DNA from: Acidobacteriaceae bacterium
Lineage (GTDB): Bacteria > Acidobacteriota > Terriglobia > Terriglobales > Acidobacteriaceae
Direction of reading: 5' to 3'
Assembly: GCA_003140075.1 (NCBI GenBank)
Contig: PLIO01000235.1
Location: 1-60,478 of the forward strand
DNA length: 60,478 bases
Shown here: positions 1 through 6,812 of the stretch, in pieces
How positions within the stretch are numbered: position 1 is the first letter of the stretch
How the letters are laid out: the number at the start of each line of letters is the position of its first letter
Made by a program: the position numbers and the translations under genes
The notes under the pieces: model-generated
Database searches by the model: none
Seen by the model: the letters and a program-made list of their open reading frames with translations, nothing else
Told to the model about the DNA's origin: nothing

Positions 1-1365
1 GCCTGCCCCGGCTGGTACATCAACCGAGAACCTTTCCTCGACGTAATCCGCATGCACCGCGCCAGCGTCAACAACATAAATAAAACCAATGTCCCCACCG
101 CACTCTACGAGGCGAGCAAAGCCAGCTGGGACGAGGCCCTCGCCCACGGCGAAAAGCACGGCTACAGAAATTCCCAAGTAACCGTCCTGGCCCCAACGGG
201 AACAATCGGATTCATGATGGACTGCGCGACTACCGGTGTCGAACCGGACTTGGCGTTGGTGAAATTCAAGAAACTCGTTGGTGGAGGCATGATTAAAATC
301 GTCAACAACACTGTGCCTACTGCGTTGTTCAAGCTGGGGTACGATCATGATCAGGCGAATGCGATTGTCAGCTACATCGATGCTACCGGCACCATTGAAG
401 GGGCGCCGCATGTTAAGGACGAGCATCTGGCTGTGTTCGATTGCTCGTTCAAGCCGGCTAAAGGAACGCGGTCGATTGCTTACATGGGTCATCTGCGGAT
501 GATGGCGGCGGCGCAGCCGTTTATCTCCGGAGCTATATCGAAGACCGTCAATCTTCCCGAGAATGCATCCGTCGAAGACATCATGGAGGCGTACCTGCAG
601 GCGTGGAAGCTGGGATTGAAAGCGGTCGCGGTTTATCGCGATGGCTGCAAGAAGTCTCAACCGTTGTCTGCTGCGGGAACGAAGACTGCGCAAAGTAGCG
701 CCGGCGTCTCGCCGGCAACTTTAACCGTGGAAGAAGACAACCTCAACGCGCCTCCGCGCGCCGTCCGGCACAAACTGCAGGAAGAGCGGGCTTCGATCAC
801 GCACAAGTTCAAGGTTGGTGATCACGAGGGATACATCACGGTCGGGCTCTATCCCAGCGGCGAGCCGGGCGAACTGTTCATCACCATGGCCAAGGAAGGA
901 TCGACGGTCAGCGGGCTGATGGACAGCTTTGCGCTGGCCGTCTCCATCGCGCTGCAGCATGGAGTGCCGCTGAAGCTGTTGTGCGAAAAGTTTGCGCACA
1001 CGCGCTTTGAGCCCAGCGGCTGGAGCGGCAATCCCGACATTGGCTATGCCAAGTCGATCATGGACTACATCTTCCGCTGGCTCCAGTTGCGCTTCTTGAC
1101 TGGGCAGCAGCAGTTTTTGTTCGAGAATCTGCGGCCGAAGTCAGTGGCCAGTGGCCAGTTGCCAGAAATCGGAGACATGAATGGTTCGGAGCCGAAGCCC
1201 GAAGCCCGAGGCCCGAAGCCCGGTTCAATTCACGCCGCCGACGCTCTGGCCGGCATCATCGACCTGGGCGACGCCCCCAGCTGCAGCTTCTGCGGCAGCA
1301 TCATGACGCGGAACGGTTCGTGCTACCGGTGTGGGAGTTGCGGCAGTACGAGCGGGTGCTCGTAA
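1..1365 (+). CDS. nrdJ: Adenosylcobalamin-dependent ribonucleotide reductase, C-terminal part (5' end outside window)
   Basis: Class II ribonucleotide reductase makes deoxyribonucleotides in the cytoplasm with B12 as radical source. The reading frame is open to the left edge, so only the last 454 residues are visible. They include the end of the catalytic barrel (TGTIGFMMD, then GVEPDLALVKFKKL), the downstream domain (HKFKVGDHEGYITVGLYPSGEPGE in the family is the conserved C-terminal module; here GDHEGYITVGLYPSGEPGE is seen) and a terminal cysteine-rich tail with CxxC pairs, typical of NrdJ and thought to carry electrons to the active site. Residues about 381-410 of the visible part are an unusual low-complexity linker rich in Lys-Pro, encoded by direct repeats that resemble intergenic repeats elsewhere in the window. 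Followed 9 nt later by a small conserved gene. Confidence 0.95.
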   Translation, partial: ACPGWYINREPFLDVIRMHRASVNNINKTNVPTALYEASKASWDEALAHGEKHGYRNSQVTVLAPTGTIGFMMDCATTGVEPDLALVKFKKLVGGGMIKIVNNTVPTALFKLGYDHDQANAIVSYIDATGTIEGAPHVKDEHLAVFDCSFKPAKGTRSIAYMGHLRMMAAAQPFISGAISKTVNLPENASVEDIMEAYLQAWKLGLKAVAVYRDGCKKSQPLSAAGTKTAQSSAGVSPATLTVEEDNLNAPPRAVRHKLQEERASITHKFKVGDHEGYITVGLYPSGEPGELFITMAKEGSTVSGLMDSFALAVSIALQHGVPLKLLCEKFAHTRFEPSGWSGNPDIGYAKSIMDYIFRWLQLRFLTGQQQFLFENLRPKSVASGQLPEIGDMNGSEPKPEARGPKPGSIHAADALAGIIDLGDAPSCSFCGSIMTRNGSCYRCGSCGSTSGCS

Positions 1366-1374
1366 GAATGATAA

Positions 1375-1569
1375 TTGACTGACATGAAGGGCGATGCCCA
1401 GTTCGCCGTCTGCATCTCGAATAAGAGATACGCGGCCTCCTTAGAGGTGCGCAAGATTTATCGTCTTATTCCAGATAAGGCGGGAGCTAAACATGGTCTG
1501 GTTCGTGTGGTTGATGAGATGGGTGAGGATTATCTCTACCCGAAAGAGTATTTTTCGCTCGTGAGTTGA
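1375..1569 (+). CDS. Small conserved hypothetical protein
   Basis: A 64-residue cytoplasmic-looking protein with no signal peptide or membrane segment. The start used is TTG just after the nrdJ stop; an ATG three codons further in (1384) is equally possible. The body (FAVCISNKRYAASLEVRKIY ... DYLYPKEYF) resembles a short family of unknown function found in many bacterial genomes, in which a phrase close to ASLE.RKIY..IPD and a final DYLYP are conserved; this is from memory and not searched. Its position suggests co-transcription with nrdJ. No function is proposed. Confidence 0.75.
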   Translation: MTDMKGDAQFAVCISNKRYAASLEVRKIYRLIPDKAGAKHGLVRVVDEMGEDYLYPKEYFSLVS

Positions 1570-1572
1570 AAG

Positions 1573-1592
1573 GGCATGGCTTCAGCCATGCC
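1573..1592. repeat. Short perfect palindrome (8-bp stem, TTCA loop)
   Basis: GGCATGGC and GCCATGCC are separated by TTCA, just after the small gene that follows nrdJ. It belongs with the GGCACG...CGTGCC hairpins seen at 4031, 4853, 15489 and 60250. It could act as an RNA 3'-end stabiliser, but no T-run follows, so it is not a typical intrinsic terminator. A related GGCTTTAGCC motif follows at about 1617. Confidence 0.7.
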
Positions 1593-1668
1593 GAAAAGGG
1601 CCGAACCTATCTCGACGGCTTTAGCCGCTGAGAGCGAACTAAAAATACTGTAGACGTACGTGACAGGG

Positions 1669-1695
1669 GGACACGGCACGCCGTGTCCTCTTTTT
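1669..1695 (+). terminator. Probable intrinsic terminator
   Basis: A perfect 9-bp stem (GGACACGGC / GCCGTGTCC) with a 2-nt spacer is followed directly by a T-rich run (TCTTTTT). It would end transcription coming from nrdJ and the small gene. It also covers the upstream GTG (1683) that could open the next reading frame, which argues for the ATG at 1731 as that gene's real start. Confidence 0.6.
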
Positions 1696-1730
1696 CGTTT
1701 TCGCGACCCAACGACCGAATCGGAGTCAGA

Positions 1731-4040
1731 ATGCCGAATGTTACAGCCGTGACCTCAGAGGATGAACTGAGCCAAAAGCGCCAGTTGGTCTATGCTTCGC
1801 TCCTTCGCTATGCGCCCGAGACAGCCCCGCTCAGAGAAAGAATCTTTGATCGGCTGGTGATAGCTGCATTACTGGGCAGCGACGGAAAGAACGCCTACCG
1901 GATCGGGGCCGTCCAATCGAACCTAGTCTTTGGTGCCAATGTTCCGAGGAATCTCAGGGTCGAACGTATACAGGAGAGCCTAAACAGACTGCAGGATCAG
2001 GGAAAGGTCGAACTTACGCAGATCCGGCAGCGGCACGCTTATTACCTCAGCACAAAGGGACAGGACGAACTGAGAAGCGTGATCGGGACAGCAGGCGATG
2101 TTCTGCAGCCAGTCCTCAAGAAGCTGCTTGAGAATACCGGCCACTCGCTCTCCTACGAGGCGGGCAGTAGGATTGTGCAAGGCTTCATATTCGAATGTTT
2201 CGCCCGGTTCGGGGCGCAGATGGCAAAAACCGTAACCGGACAGCTAGAAGCCTCCGACCTCCTCAGGAATGCGGACGCGGCGGCCGCCTTCGATGCCGCA
2301 GTCGCTGGCGCGGATTTGAGCGCAGAGATGCGGGAGTCTCTACAGTCGAGATGCATTCAGTTTTTGAAGAGCGAGGATTCTGACGACCTTAACCTTAAGT
2401 TTTGCTTAGCCCAAGGCTACTACTTCGCGCAGTTGGTTGGCCTCCAAGACGGCGGCTTCTCTCCGCTTGCAGAGCAGGCATTCAACGGCTCATCGTTTTA
2501 CCTCGACACGAATGTCCTCTTATACGGGCTGCTCCCGGACAAAGAGGATAGGGCAGTATTTGCAGAGCTGCTAGTTCTGGCGGAGCGATTGAACATTAAG
2601 CTCGTGGTAACTCGCTCTACGATCAAAGAGACGCTGAGTCTTCCTGACAACTTCAGCAAGGAGTTGTCGCGCGTTTTGAAGGTGCTGCCCGGGGAGTTGA
2701 TTGTCCGCGTGAAGGACCAACTGACGGAATCGTTTCTCCGCGCCCGTGATGAGAACCCAGGAATAACCCTGGACGTCTTCCTAGAAGACATCCGCGGCGT
2801 GCAGGAGGTTGTGAAGACTAGGTGGGGCATCAGCATCTTGGAGGACGCCGAAGACCAAATTTTGACTGGCGACGTTCCTGTCGGCATTGCAACAGTGATA
2901 CAGGAGGAAGCCGTCAAATCTCGTGGTTGGGAGAAACCTGAGGCGGCTCTACGACACGACGTCACTCACTTCTTCCTCGTCCAACGCGAGCGGTCAGGAA
3001 ATCCCAAGAGCTGGTTCCTTACCCGTGACCGAGGCTTGGCGGTCGCTGCTACGCTCCTCGCCGCGCAGGGTGAGCAGCCTTTTACCTTTGACTTCCACGG
3101 TTTCCTTCAAACCGTGTCCCCATTCTTGATTTCAACAGGCGAGCAGTTGGGGGTCGCGAGCATTATCTCGGCCATGCTCGTGGATCAGCTATTCCCCAGG
3201 GATAGGGTGTTCAACCTTAAGGAGCTTTTCCTGCTGGCTGAGATGCACCAGGATGTGCTAAGTACGCCAAAAGAGCAACTTATTCAGGCGGTCGATTACG
3301 TGAAGAGCACGGTGTTGGCTGGCAAGACGTACAAACCTGCGGACTTCAACCATGTCTCACTGGGTTTGAAATCCTTTCTCGCGTGCAGCTCGGAGCAGCA
3401 GAGGCAAGAATTGGAGAGGCAGAAGGAGGTTCGAGAACGGGAAGCGGAGGAACAGAAGCAGCTCGCAGCAGAGGAGCGTCGTCTGCGGCAGGAGTCCCAA
3501 CGCAAAATACAAGAGCAACTTCTGGAAATTGCAGACCTCAAGGAGGCAGGCGTCGAAAAGGAAGAAGAGTTGGCTGCCCTCAGAGTCGAGTCGGGGCATC
3601 AACTAGACCGCCTCGTGAGGCAAGAGGAAAGGGCTCGCCTCCGAGCGCGATTACTCTGGATGATTCTCGGATACGCTACCGGGGTGGTGACTTGGAGCTG
3701 CGAGGCCAAGATCGCCGGCTACGTTCTTTGGAGGTCGGGCGTTCCGATAAGTTGGGCCGTGCTCATTCTGTTTGTGAGGCTGTTGGGCCTAGCGGCTTTC
3801 ATGCTTCCGAGTACAGCGTGGCTGAGGCGGGTCGCTTGGAAGGAGAACAGGAAGATCGCGTTCTTGGCGTTGACCCTGATCGTCGGGCTCAGGTGGGCCA
3901 ATCTAGCGGAGGCCAACATTTCGATCTACTCGATGAGCGCGCTGGCGACTTCGATTGGAACTCTCCTTCTGTTATTCGTTGATCGTGAATGGCTGCTCGG
4001 GAAGGGAGGGGCGGGCGCCGAGGGTTTACCGCACGACTGA
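1731..4040 (+). CDS. PIN-like nuclease domain protein with coiled coil and C-terminal membrane segments
   Basis: A 769-residue protein of unrecognised family. Residues 1-110 look like a winged-helix region (RVERIQESLNRLQDQGKVEL). Around residue 255 a PIN-like domain begins: YLDTNVLL gives Asp259, TIKETL gives Glu300, LRHDVTHFF gives Asp410 and LTRDRGL gives Asp433, matching the spacing and motif style of PIN metal ligands (inference). Residues about 553-636 are a charged Glu/Arg/Gln-rich coiled coil, followed by about four hydrophobic segments between 640 and 750. The layout predicts a membrane-anchored nuclease facing the cytoplasm. It sits alone between a terminator and an unknown membrane protein, in a region with accessory character. 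A defence or RNA-decay role is possible but unproven. A GTG at 1683 would add 16 residues but lies in a terminator hairpin. Confidence 0.8.
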   Translation: MPNVTAVTSEDELSQKRQLVYASLLRYAPETAPLRERIFDRLVIAALLGSDGKNAYRIGAVQSNLVFGANVPRNLRVERIQESLNRLQDQGKVELTQIRQRHAYYLSTKGQDELRSVIGTAGDVLQPVLKKLLENTGHSLSYEAGSRIVQGFIFECFARFGAQMAKTVTGQLEASDLLRNADAAAAFDAAVAGADLSAEMRESLQSRCIQFLKSEDSDDLNLKFCLAQGYYFAQLVGLQDGGFSPLAEQAFNGSSFYLDTNVLLYGLLPDKEDRAVFAELLVLAERLNIKLVVTRSTIKETLSLPDNFSKELSRVLKVLPGELIVRVKDQLTESFLRARDENPGITLDVFLEDIRGVQEVVKTRWGISILEDAEDQILTGDVPVGIATVIQEEAVKSRGWEKPEAALRHDVTHFFLVQRERSGNPKSWFLTRDRGLAVAATLLAAQGEQPFTFDFHGFLQTVSPFLISTGEQLGVASIISAMLVDQLFPRDRVFNLKELFLLAEMHQDVLSTPKEQLIQAVDYVKSTVLAGKTYKPADFNHVSLGLKSFLACSSEQQRQELERQKEVREREAEEQKQLAAEERRLRQESQRKIQEQLLEIADLKEAGVEKEEELAALRVESGHQLDRLVRQEERARLRARLLWMILGYATGVVTWSCEAKIAGYVLWRSGVPISWAVLILFVRLLGLAAFMLPSTAWLRRVAWKENRKIAFLALTLIVGLRWANLAEANISIYSMSALATSIGTLLLLFVDREWLLGKGGAGAEGLPHD

Positions 4041-4049
4041 AAGTCGTGC
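4031..4049. repeat. REP-like hairpin, GCACGACT stem
   Basis: GCACGACT and AGTCGTGC flank a GAA loop, then CCCTTCCC follows. The same stem occurs at 4853-4873 and 60250-60270, and a variant at 15489-15509. Such imperfect families of short palindromes are typical substrates of REP-associated transposases; a broken one lies at 39.5-40.1 kb. Confidence 0.75.
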
Positions 4050-4103
4050 CCTTCCCGATCATGCTTGCTGCGTTCGGAATGGCAGGGGTATTCTTGCGGC
4101 GAT

Positions 4104-4610
4104 ATGGACATCATCGGCGGCAACATCTTCAGGGACAACATTGGGGCGTGGCTGGCGGCGACTATCGTGGCATTGATGACAGTGTTCTCGGACAAACTGC
4201 TGGAGCGCATCCGCTTTCGGCTGAACCGCGCCGATCTTCGGGCCAAGTATTTTGAGGAACTGGCGGTGGATTTGAGCACCTATATTTTCTTCGCAGAACT
4301 GTTTTGCGAACGCTACCAGAAAGGGTGGTCCAAGGATCCGGAAGACCTGGCCTCGATTGGCGGGGAGGTGAATGGGGCGGTGACGACTTTGCGGAAAAAG
4401 GAGTTCGTCTATCGCTCGTGGGTGCACCGCTATTGGGGCGATAAAACAGTGGCGCAGTTTACCGAAGTGATGGCGGCGGTGAAGGCGGTGGACGATGCAC
4501 TCCATGCCTTTAATGACGAGGGCGAGGAAGACAAGAAAACAATCGCGCTAGCGAAGGAATTGGATAAGCTGCGTGCGACGGCTGAGCGGTGGATGGTGCA
4601 GACCAGCTAA
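4104..4610 (+). CDS. Hypothetical membrane-anchored protein
   Basis: A 168-residue protein starting at the ATG of MDIIGGNIF. A hydrophobic segment near residues 13-27 (IGAWLAATIVALMTVF) is followed by a long, mostly helical charged region with many Glu, Lys, Tyr and Trp residues, likely on the cytoplasmic face. A second ATG 13 codons upstream is possible, but it overlaps the palindrome flank. An antisense frame over the same DNA is Arg/His-rich and looks like a shadow. No family is recognised. The distance from the PIN protein (64 nt) and the same orientation would allow co-transcription, but the REP-like hairpin stands between them. Confidence 0.6.
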   Translation: MDIIGGNIFRDNIGAWLAATIVALMTVFSDKLLERIRFRLNRADLRAKYFEELAVDLSTYIFFAELFCERYQKGWSKDPEDLASIGGEVNGAVTTLRKKEFVYRSWVHRYWGDKTVAQFTEVMAAVKAVDDALHAFNDEGEEDKKTIALAKELDKLRATAERWMVQTS

Positions 4611-4726
4611 CGATCGGTTGGTGGCGCGGGACTTGGTTCCATTTCTTGGGGGCTTGCGGCACGACTGACGTCTCCCTTCCCTGTCGCGGTGCTTCTAAAA
4701 TCCTCAGGAGGATGGGATCGTGGAGT

Positions 4727-4757
4727 CCCACGTCTCGCAAAAGACGCGAGACGTGGG
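4727..4757. repeat. Family-A hairpin: 12-bp stem with AAAAGAC loop
   Basis: CCCACGTCTCGC and GCGAGACGTGGG pair perfectly around the 7-nt loop AAAAGAC and are followed by GGCACCC-like sequence. Copies with the same loop or flank occur at 18659, 35951 and 39459. No T-run follows, so this is a dispersed repeat rather than a terminator. Confidence 0.85.
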
Positions 4758-4852
4758 GCACCCTTCGGGTCGTGGTAGCGTCTATTAACAGCAGGTTTCT
4801 CACCGGGCTTTCAGCCCGATTCGGAATGACAAGGATTTTTTTGCCGGCTTTC

Positions 4853-4873
4853 GGCACGACTGAAAGTCGTGCC
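4853..4873. repeat. REP-like hairpin, GGCACGACT stem
   Basis: Perfect 9-bp stem GGCACGACT / AGTCGTGCC around GAA, followed by CTTCC. Same family as 4031-4049 and 60250-60270. Confidence 0.85.
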
Positions 4874-4933
4874 CTTCCGAGCGCTGACGCCGTTTGGATA
4901 TTGGGGGCTTGATCGAAGGCTTATAATTAACGT

Positions 4934-5185
4934 ATGCCTCAACCGATCAGAGTCGATAACAGCCGGCCAGCGACGCCGTTCGATACGGCGAGGATTTTGG
5001 GTGTTTCGAAGAAGCGGACCGAGGCGATCATCCGGGAAGTACGGGGGATGATCCACAGAGATCCCAAGACTGGGGAAATCGTGATCCGAACCAATGGAAG
5101 GGGAAAGACGGCTGGTCATCATAGCTCCCGCAATGGCACGAAAACCAGGAAAGCAACTTCGGCGCGCCGCAACACCTCGCGTTAG
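4934..5185 (+). CDS. Small helix-turn-helix-like protein
   Basis: An 83-residue basic protein starting at the ATG of MPQPIRVDNS. Residues 17-40 (DTARILGVSKKRTEAIIREV) have the look of a helix-turn-helix of the kind found in excisionase- or antitoxin-like DNA-binding proteins. The C-terminal third is Arg/Lys/Ser/Thr-rich and disordered. Its 3' end overlaps the start of the TIR-like gene by about 50 nt, so the two are probably translated together. It may regulate or partner the next gene; this is inferred only from the overlap. Confidence 0.6.
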   Translation: MPQPIRVDNSRPATPFDTARILGVSKKRTEAIIREVRGMIHRDPKTGEIVIRTNGRGKTAGHHSSRNGTKTRKATSARRNTSR

Positions 5186-5774
5186 GGAATCTGTCTTTCT
5201 CAACGTTCCCTACGATGCGGAATTTGAGAACCTTCTCCTCGCCTACATCGTAGGCATCAGCGCCTTCGGCTTCACCCCGCGCGCAACCTTGGAAATTCCC
5301 TTCGGGCAGCGCCGCCTTGACCGAATCCTCTCGCTCATTCGTCAATCGCGATATTCCATTCACGATCTTTCCCGGGTACAACTCGATCAAAATGCTCCGC
5401 GAACTCCGCGCTTCAACATGCCATTCGAACTTGGACTCACCGTCGCACTGGAAAGGTCAGCGCATGCCGAGCATTCCTGGATTGTGTGTGAGACGGCGCC
5501 GCATCGAATTAAGAAATCATTGAGCGACCTTGATGGCACGGACGCCTATATTCACGGCGGAACTGTCGCCGGAGTATTCCGCGAACTGGGCAACGCCTTC
5601 GTAGGAAGCAGCCGCCAGCCAACCGTAACCGAAATGTCGCAGATTTACCGGCTGCTCCGGGCGCAGTTTCGCGGCGTCTTAAAAAGGCTGGCGCAAAGGA
5701 CGCGTTCAATGCACGCGTCTTCAAAGAACTCTGCGTGCGGGCGAGCACGGCGGCGGACGAGTTGGCGGGGGTAA
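5133..5774 (+). CDS. TIR / nucleoside deoxyribosyltransferase-like protein, probably frameshifted near the C-terminus
   Basis: The core has the strand-helix pattern of TIR/NDT-like folds: VFLNVPYD near the N-terminus, a RLDRIL helix, HDLSR (residues 77-81) and FNMPFELGL with Glu99 placed like the catalytic Glu of nucleoside-hydrolysing TIR or deoxyribosyltransferase enzymes. I recall related proteins of unknown function in many bacteria; no search was possible. From about 5679 the frame becomes basic and low-quality, while the neighbouring frame continues as KAGAKDAFNARVFKELCVRA and ends at 5779, so one base appears missing near the A-run at 5681-5685. This may be a real mutation, a sequencing error or recoding. 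An upstream GTG/ATG (5094) would add 13 residues. Possible role: NAD- or nucleotide-cleaving effector, controlled by the overlapping small HTH gene. Confidence 0.65.
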   Translation: MARKPGKQLRRAATPRVRESVFLNVPYDAEFENLLLAYIVGISAFGFTPRATLEIPFGQRRLDRILSLIRQSRYSIHDLSRVQLDQNAPRTPRFNMPFELGLTVALERSAHAEHSWIVCETAPHRIKKSLSDLDGTDAYIHGGTVAGVFRELGNAFVGSSRQPTVTEMSQIYRLLRAQFRGVLKRLAQRTRSMHASSKNSACGRARRRTSWRG

Positions 5775-5787
5775 GCTGAAGTGCTCG

Positions 5788-5997
5788 ATGCAGTCCCTGC
5801 CAAACCTGGTTCCCTCCTCTACTGGAGTTTCTTATCGCAAAGCCGCAGCACTGCGCGCCATCCAAATCCATTTTAAATTTGGGAATTTCCACAGGGCTGG
5901 CTTTGTGACTGTGACGGATGACCTTGCGGATGTGCTTAGGATTGAAGTAGCGGGATCGTTCTGCGGGTATCCAGAAAAGAAAGAAGGGGTCCAGTAA
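5788..5997 (+). CDS. Small hypothetical protein coupled to a nuclease-like gene
   Basis: A 69-residue reading frame whose TAA stop shares its last A with the ATG of the next gene (TAATG), a layout typical of translational coupling. The second half (TVTDDLADVLRIEVAGSFCGY) looks protein-like, the first half less so, and a start at an internal GTG cannot be excluded. No family is recognised. Confidence 0.35.
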   Translation: MQSLPNLVPSSTGVSYRKAAALRAIQIHFKFGNFHRAGFVTVTDDLADVLRIEVAGSFCGYPEKKEGVQ

Positions 5998-6509
5998 TGA
6001 GGCGGAAGGCTGATCGGCTGGCGGGCGGGAAGCTGAAAGATTGCAAGGAACGCGGAGAGTGGGCGGAGCTTTATTTCATGATGTTGGCGGCGGGGCTGGG
6101 GATGAAAGTGTCGAAGCCGTTTGGGGATTCGGGGAGATACGATGTTGGAGTAGAAAACCAAAGGAGAGTGCTGCGGGTGCAGGTGAAGTCGACGATCTAC
6201 AAGCGGCGGAATGGGGAGTACAGCTTGAATGTGATGGGGCCGGGGCGGAAGAAATACGCTCCGGGGACGGTGGATTTTTTTGCAGTGCTGCTGATTCCGA
6301 TTGATGACTGGTATGTTATTCCGTTTGAGGTGATGGGGAGGAAGAATTCGAGTCTGCACTTTACGCCGGGGAGCCGGCGGCAGAAGTATGGAGAGTATCG
6401 AGAGGCGTGGCATTTGCTGCGGGAGCGGGGGTTGACGATTCAGGCTTGTGGCGAGGAAGGATCGGTGGACGCGGGCGAGGAGCAGAGGCCGTCGATTTTG
6501 CTGGTTTGA
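5997..6509 (+). CDS. PD-(D/E)XK endonuclease-like protein
   Basis: A 170-residue protein with the core of the PD-(D/E)XK fold: GEWAELYFMMLAA (conserved Glu in the first helix), SGRYDVGVENQ (catalytic Asp) and VLRVQVKST (Q-V-K, the last motif residue Lys). This combination matches the family related to group I intron-associated PD-(D/E)XK homing endonucleases (Pfam PDDEXK_5-like), which in many bacteria stands alone with unknown function. Starts on the TAATG overlap with the small upstream gene. The C-terminal 20 residues are acidic and poorly conserved-looking. Confidence 0.75.
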   Translation: MRRKADRLAGGKLKDCKERGEWAELYFMMLAAGLGMKVSKPFGDSGRYDVGVENQRRVLRVQVKSTIYKRRNGEYSLNVMGPGRKKYAPGTVDFFAVLLIPIDDWYVIPFEVMGRKNSSLHFTPGSRRQKYGEYREAWHLLRERGLTIQACGEEGSVDAGEEQRPSILLV

Positions 6510-6812
6510 GTTGCTGCTCGGCGGCTGAAGCCGCTGTTGATTTTGAGGTCTTTGCGGCGCGGCTGAAGCCACACCCTTTCAAAACGGTTGCTGATCGCGA
6601 TGCTCACAGCCTGCTAGATGTTTTGAGTCTTCAACCGTGAAGCGAAAACCGCGCCCGGTTGCTTTCTGCTATCCATTTTTTTTTCTGCGCGCATCCTTTC
6701 TGCGGGTTTTTGAAAATACCGAGAATCTTTAAGTTTCTTAGGAAACGTTTCTCGGGTTTGCTGCACTATTCATCGAACGAGTGTCGGACTGTCGATCCGC
6801 AGGAGTGTGGCT
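6510..6812. other. Intergenic region with GCGGCT-type inverted repeats
   Basis: No gene seen. It contains CGGCGGCTGAAGCCGCTG (about 6519-6536), a related GGCGCGGCTGAAGCC copy near 6554, and a T-run of about nine bases near 6676. The Shine-Dalgarno sequence AGGAG of the phosphoesterase gene lies at its right end. Confidence 0.6.

Larger units (their letters stand above)
4611..4933. other. Gene-free stretch filled with palindromic repeats
   Basis: No convincing gene. It holds a damaged copy of the GCACGACT motif (about 4650), the 12-bp CCCACGTCTCGC hairpin (4727-4757), a GGGCT-TTC-AGCCC motif with the flank CGGAATGACA (4804-4830) and the perfect GGCACGACT hairpin (4853-4873). It looks like an accumulation site for intergenic repeats of at least three families. 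Confidence 0.7.

Noticed and set aside
1683..1730. GTG start for the PIN-like protein
   Set aside because: It lies within a terminator hairpin and adds Ser/Phe/Arg residues of no recognisable kind; ATG 1731 is preferred, although not proven.
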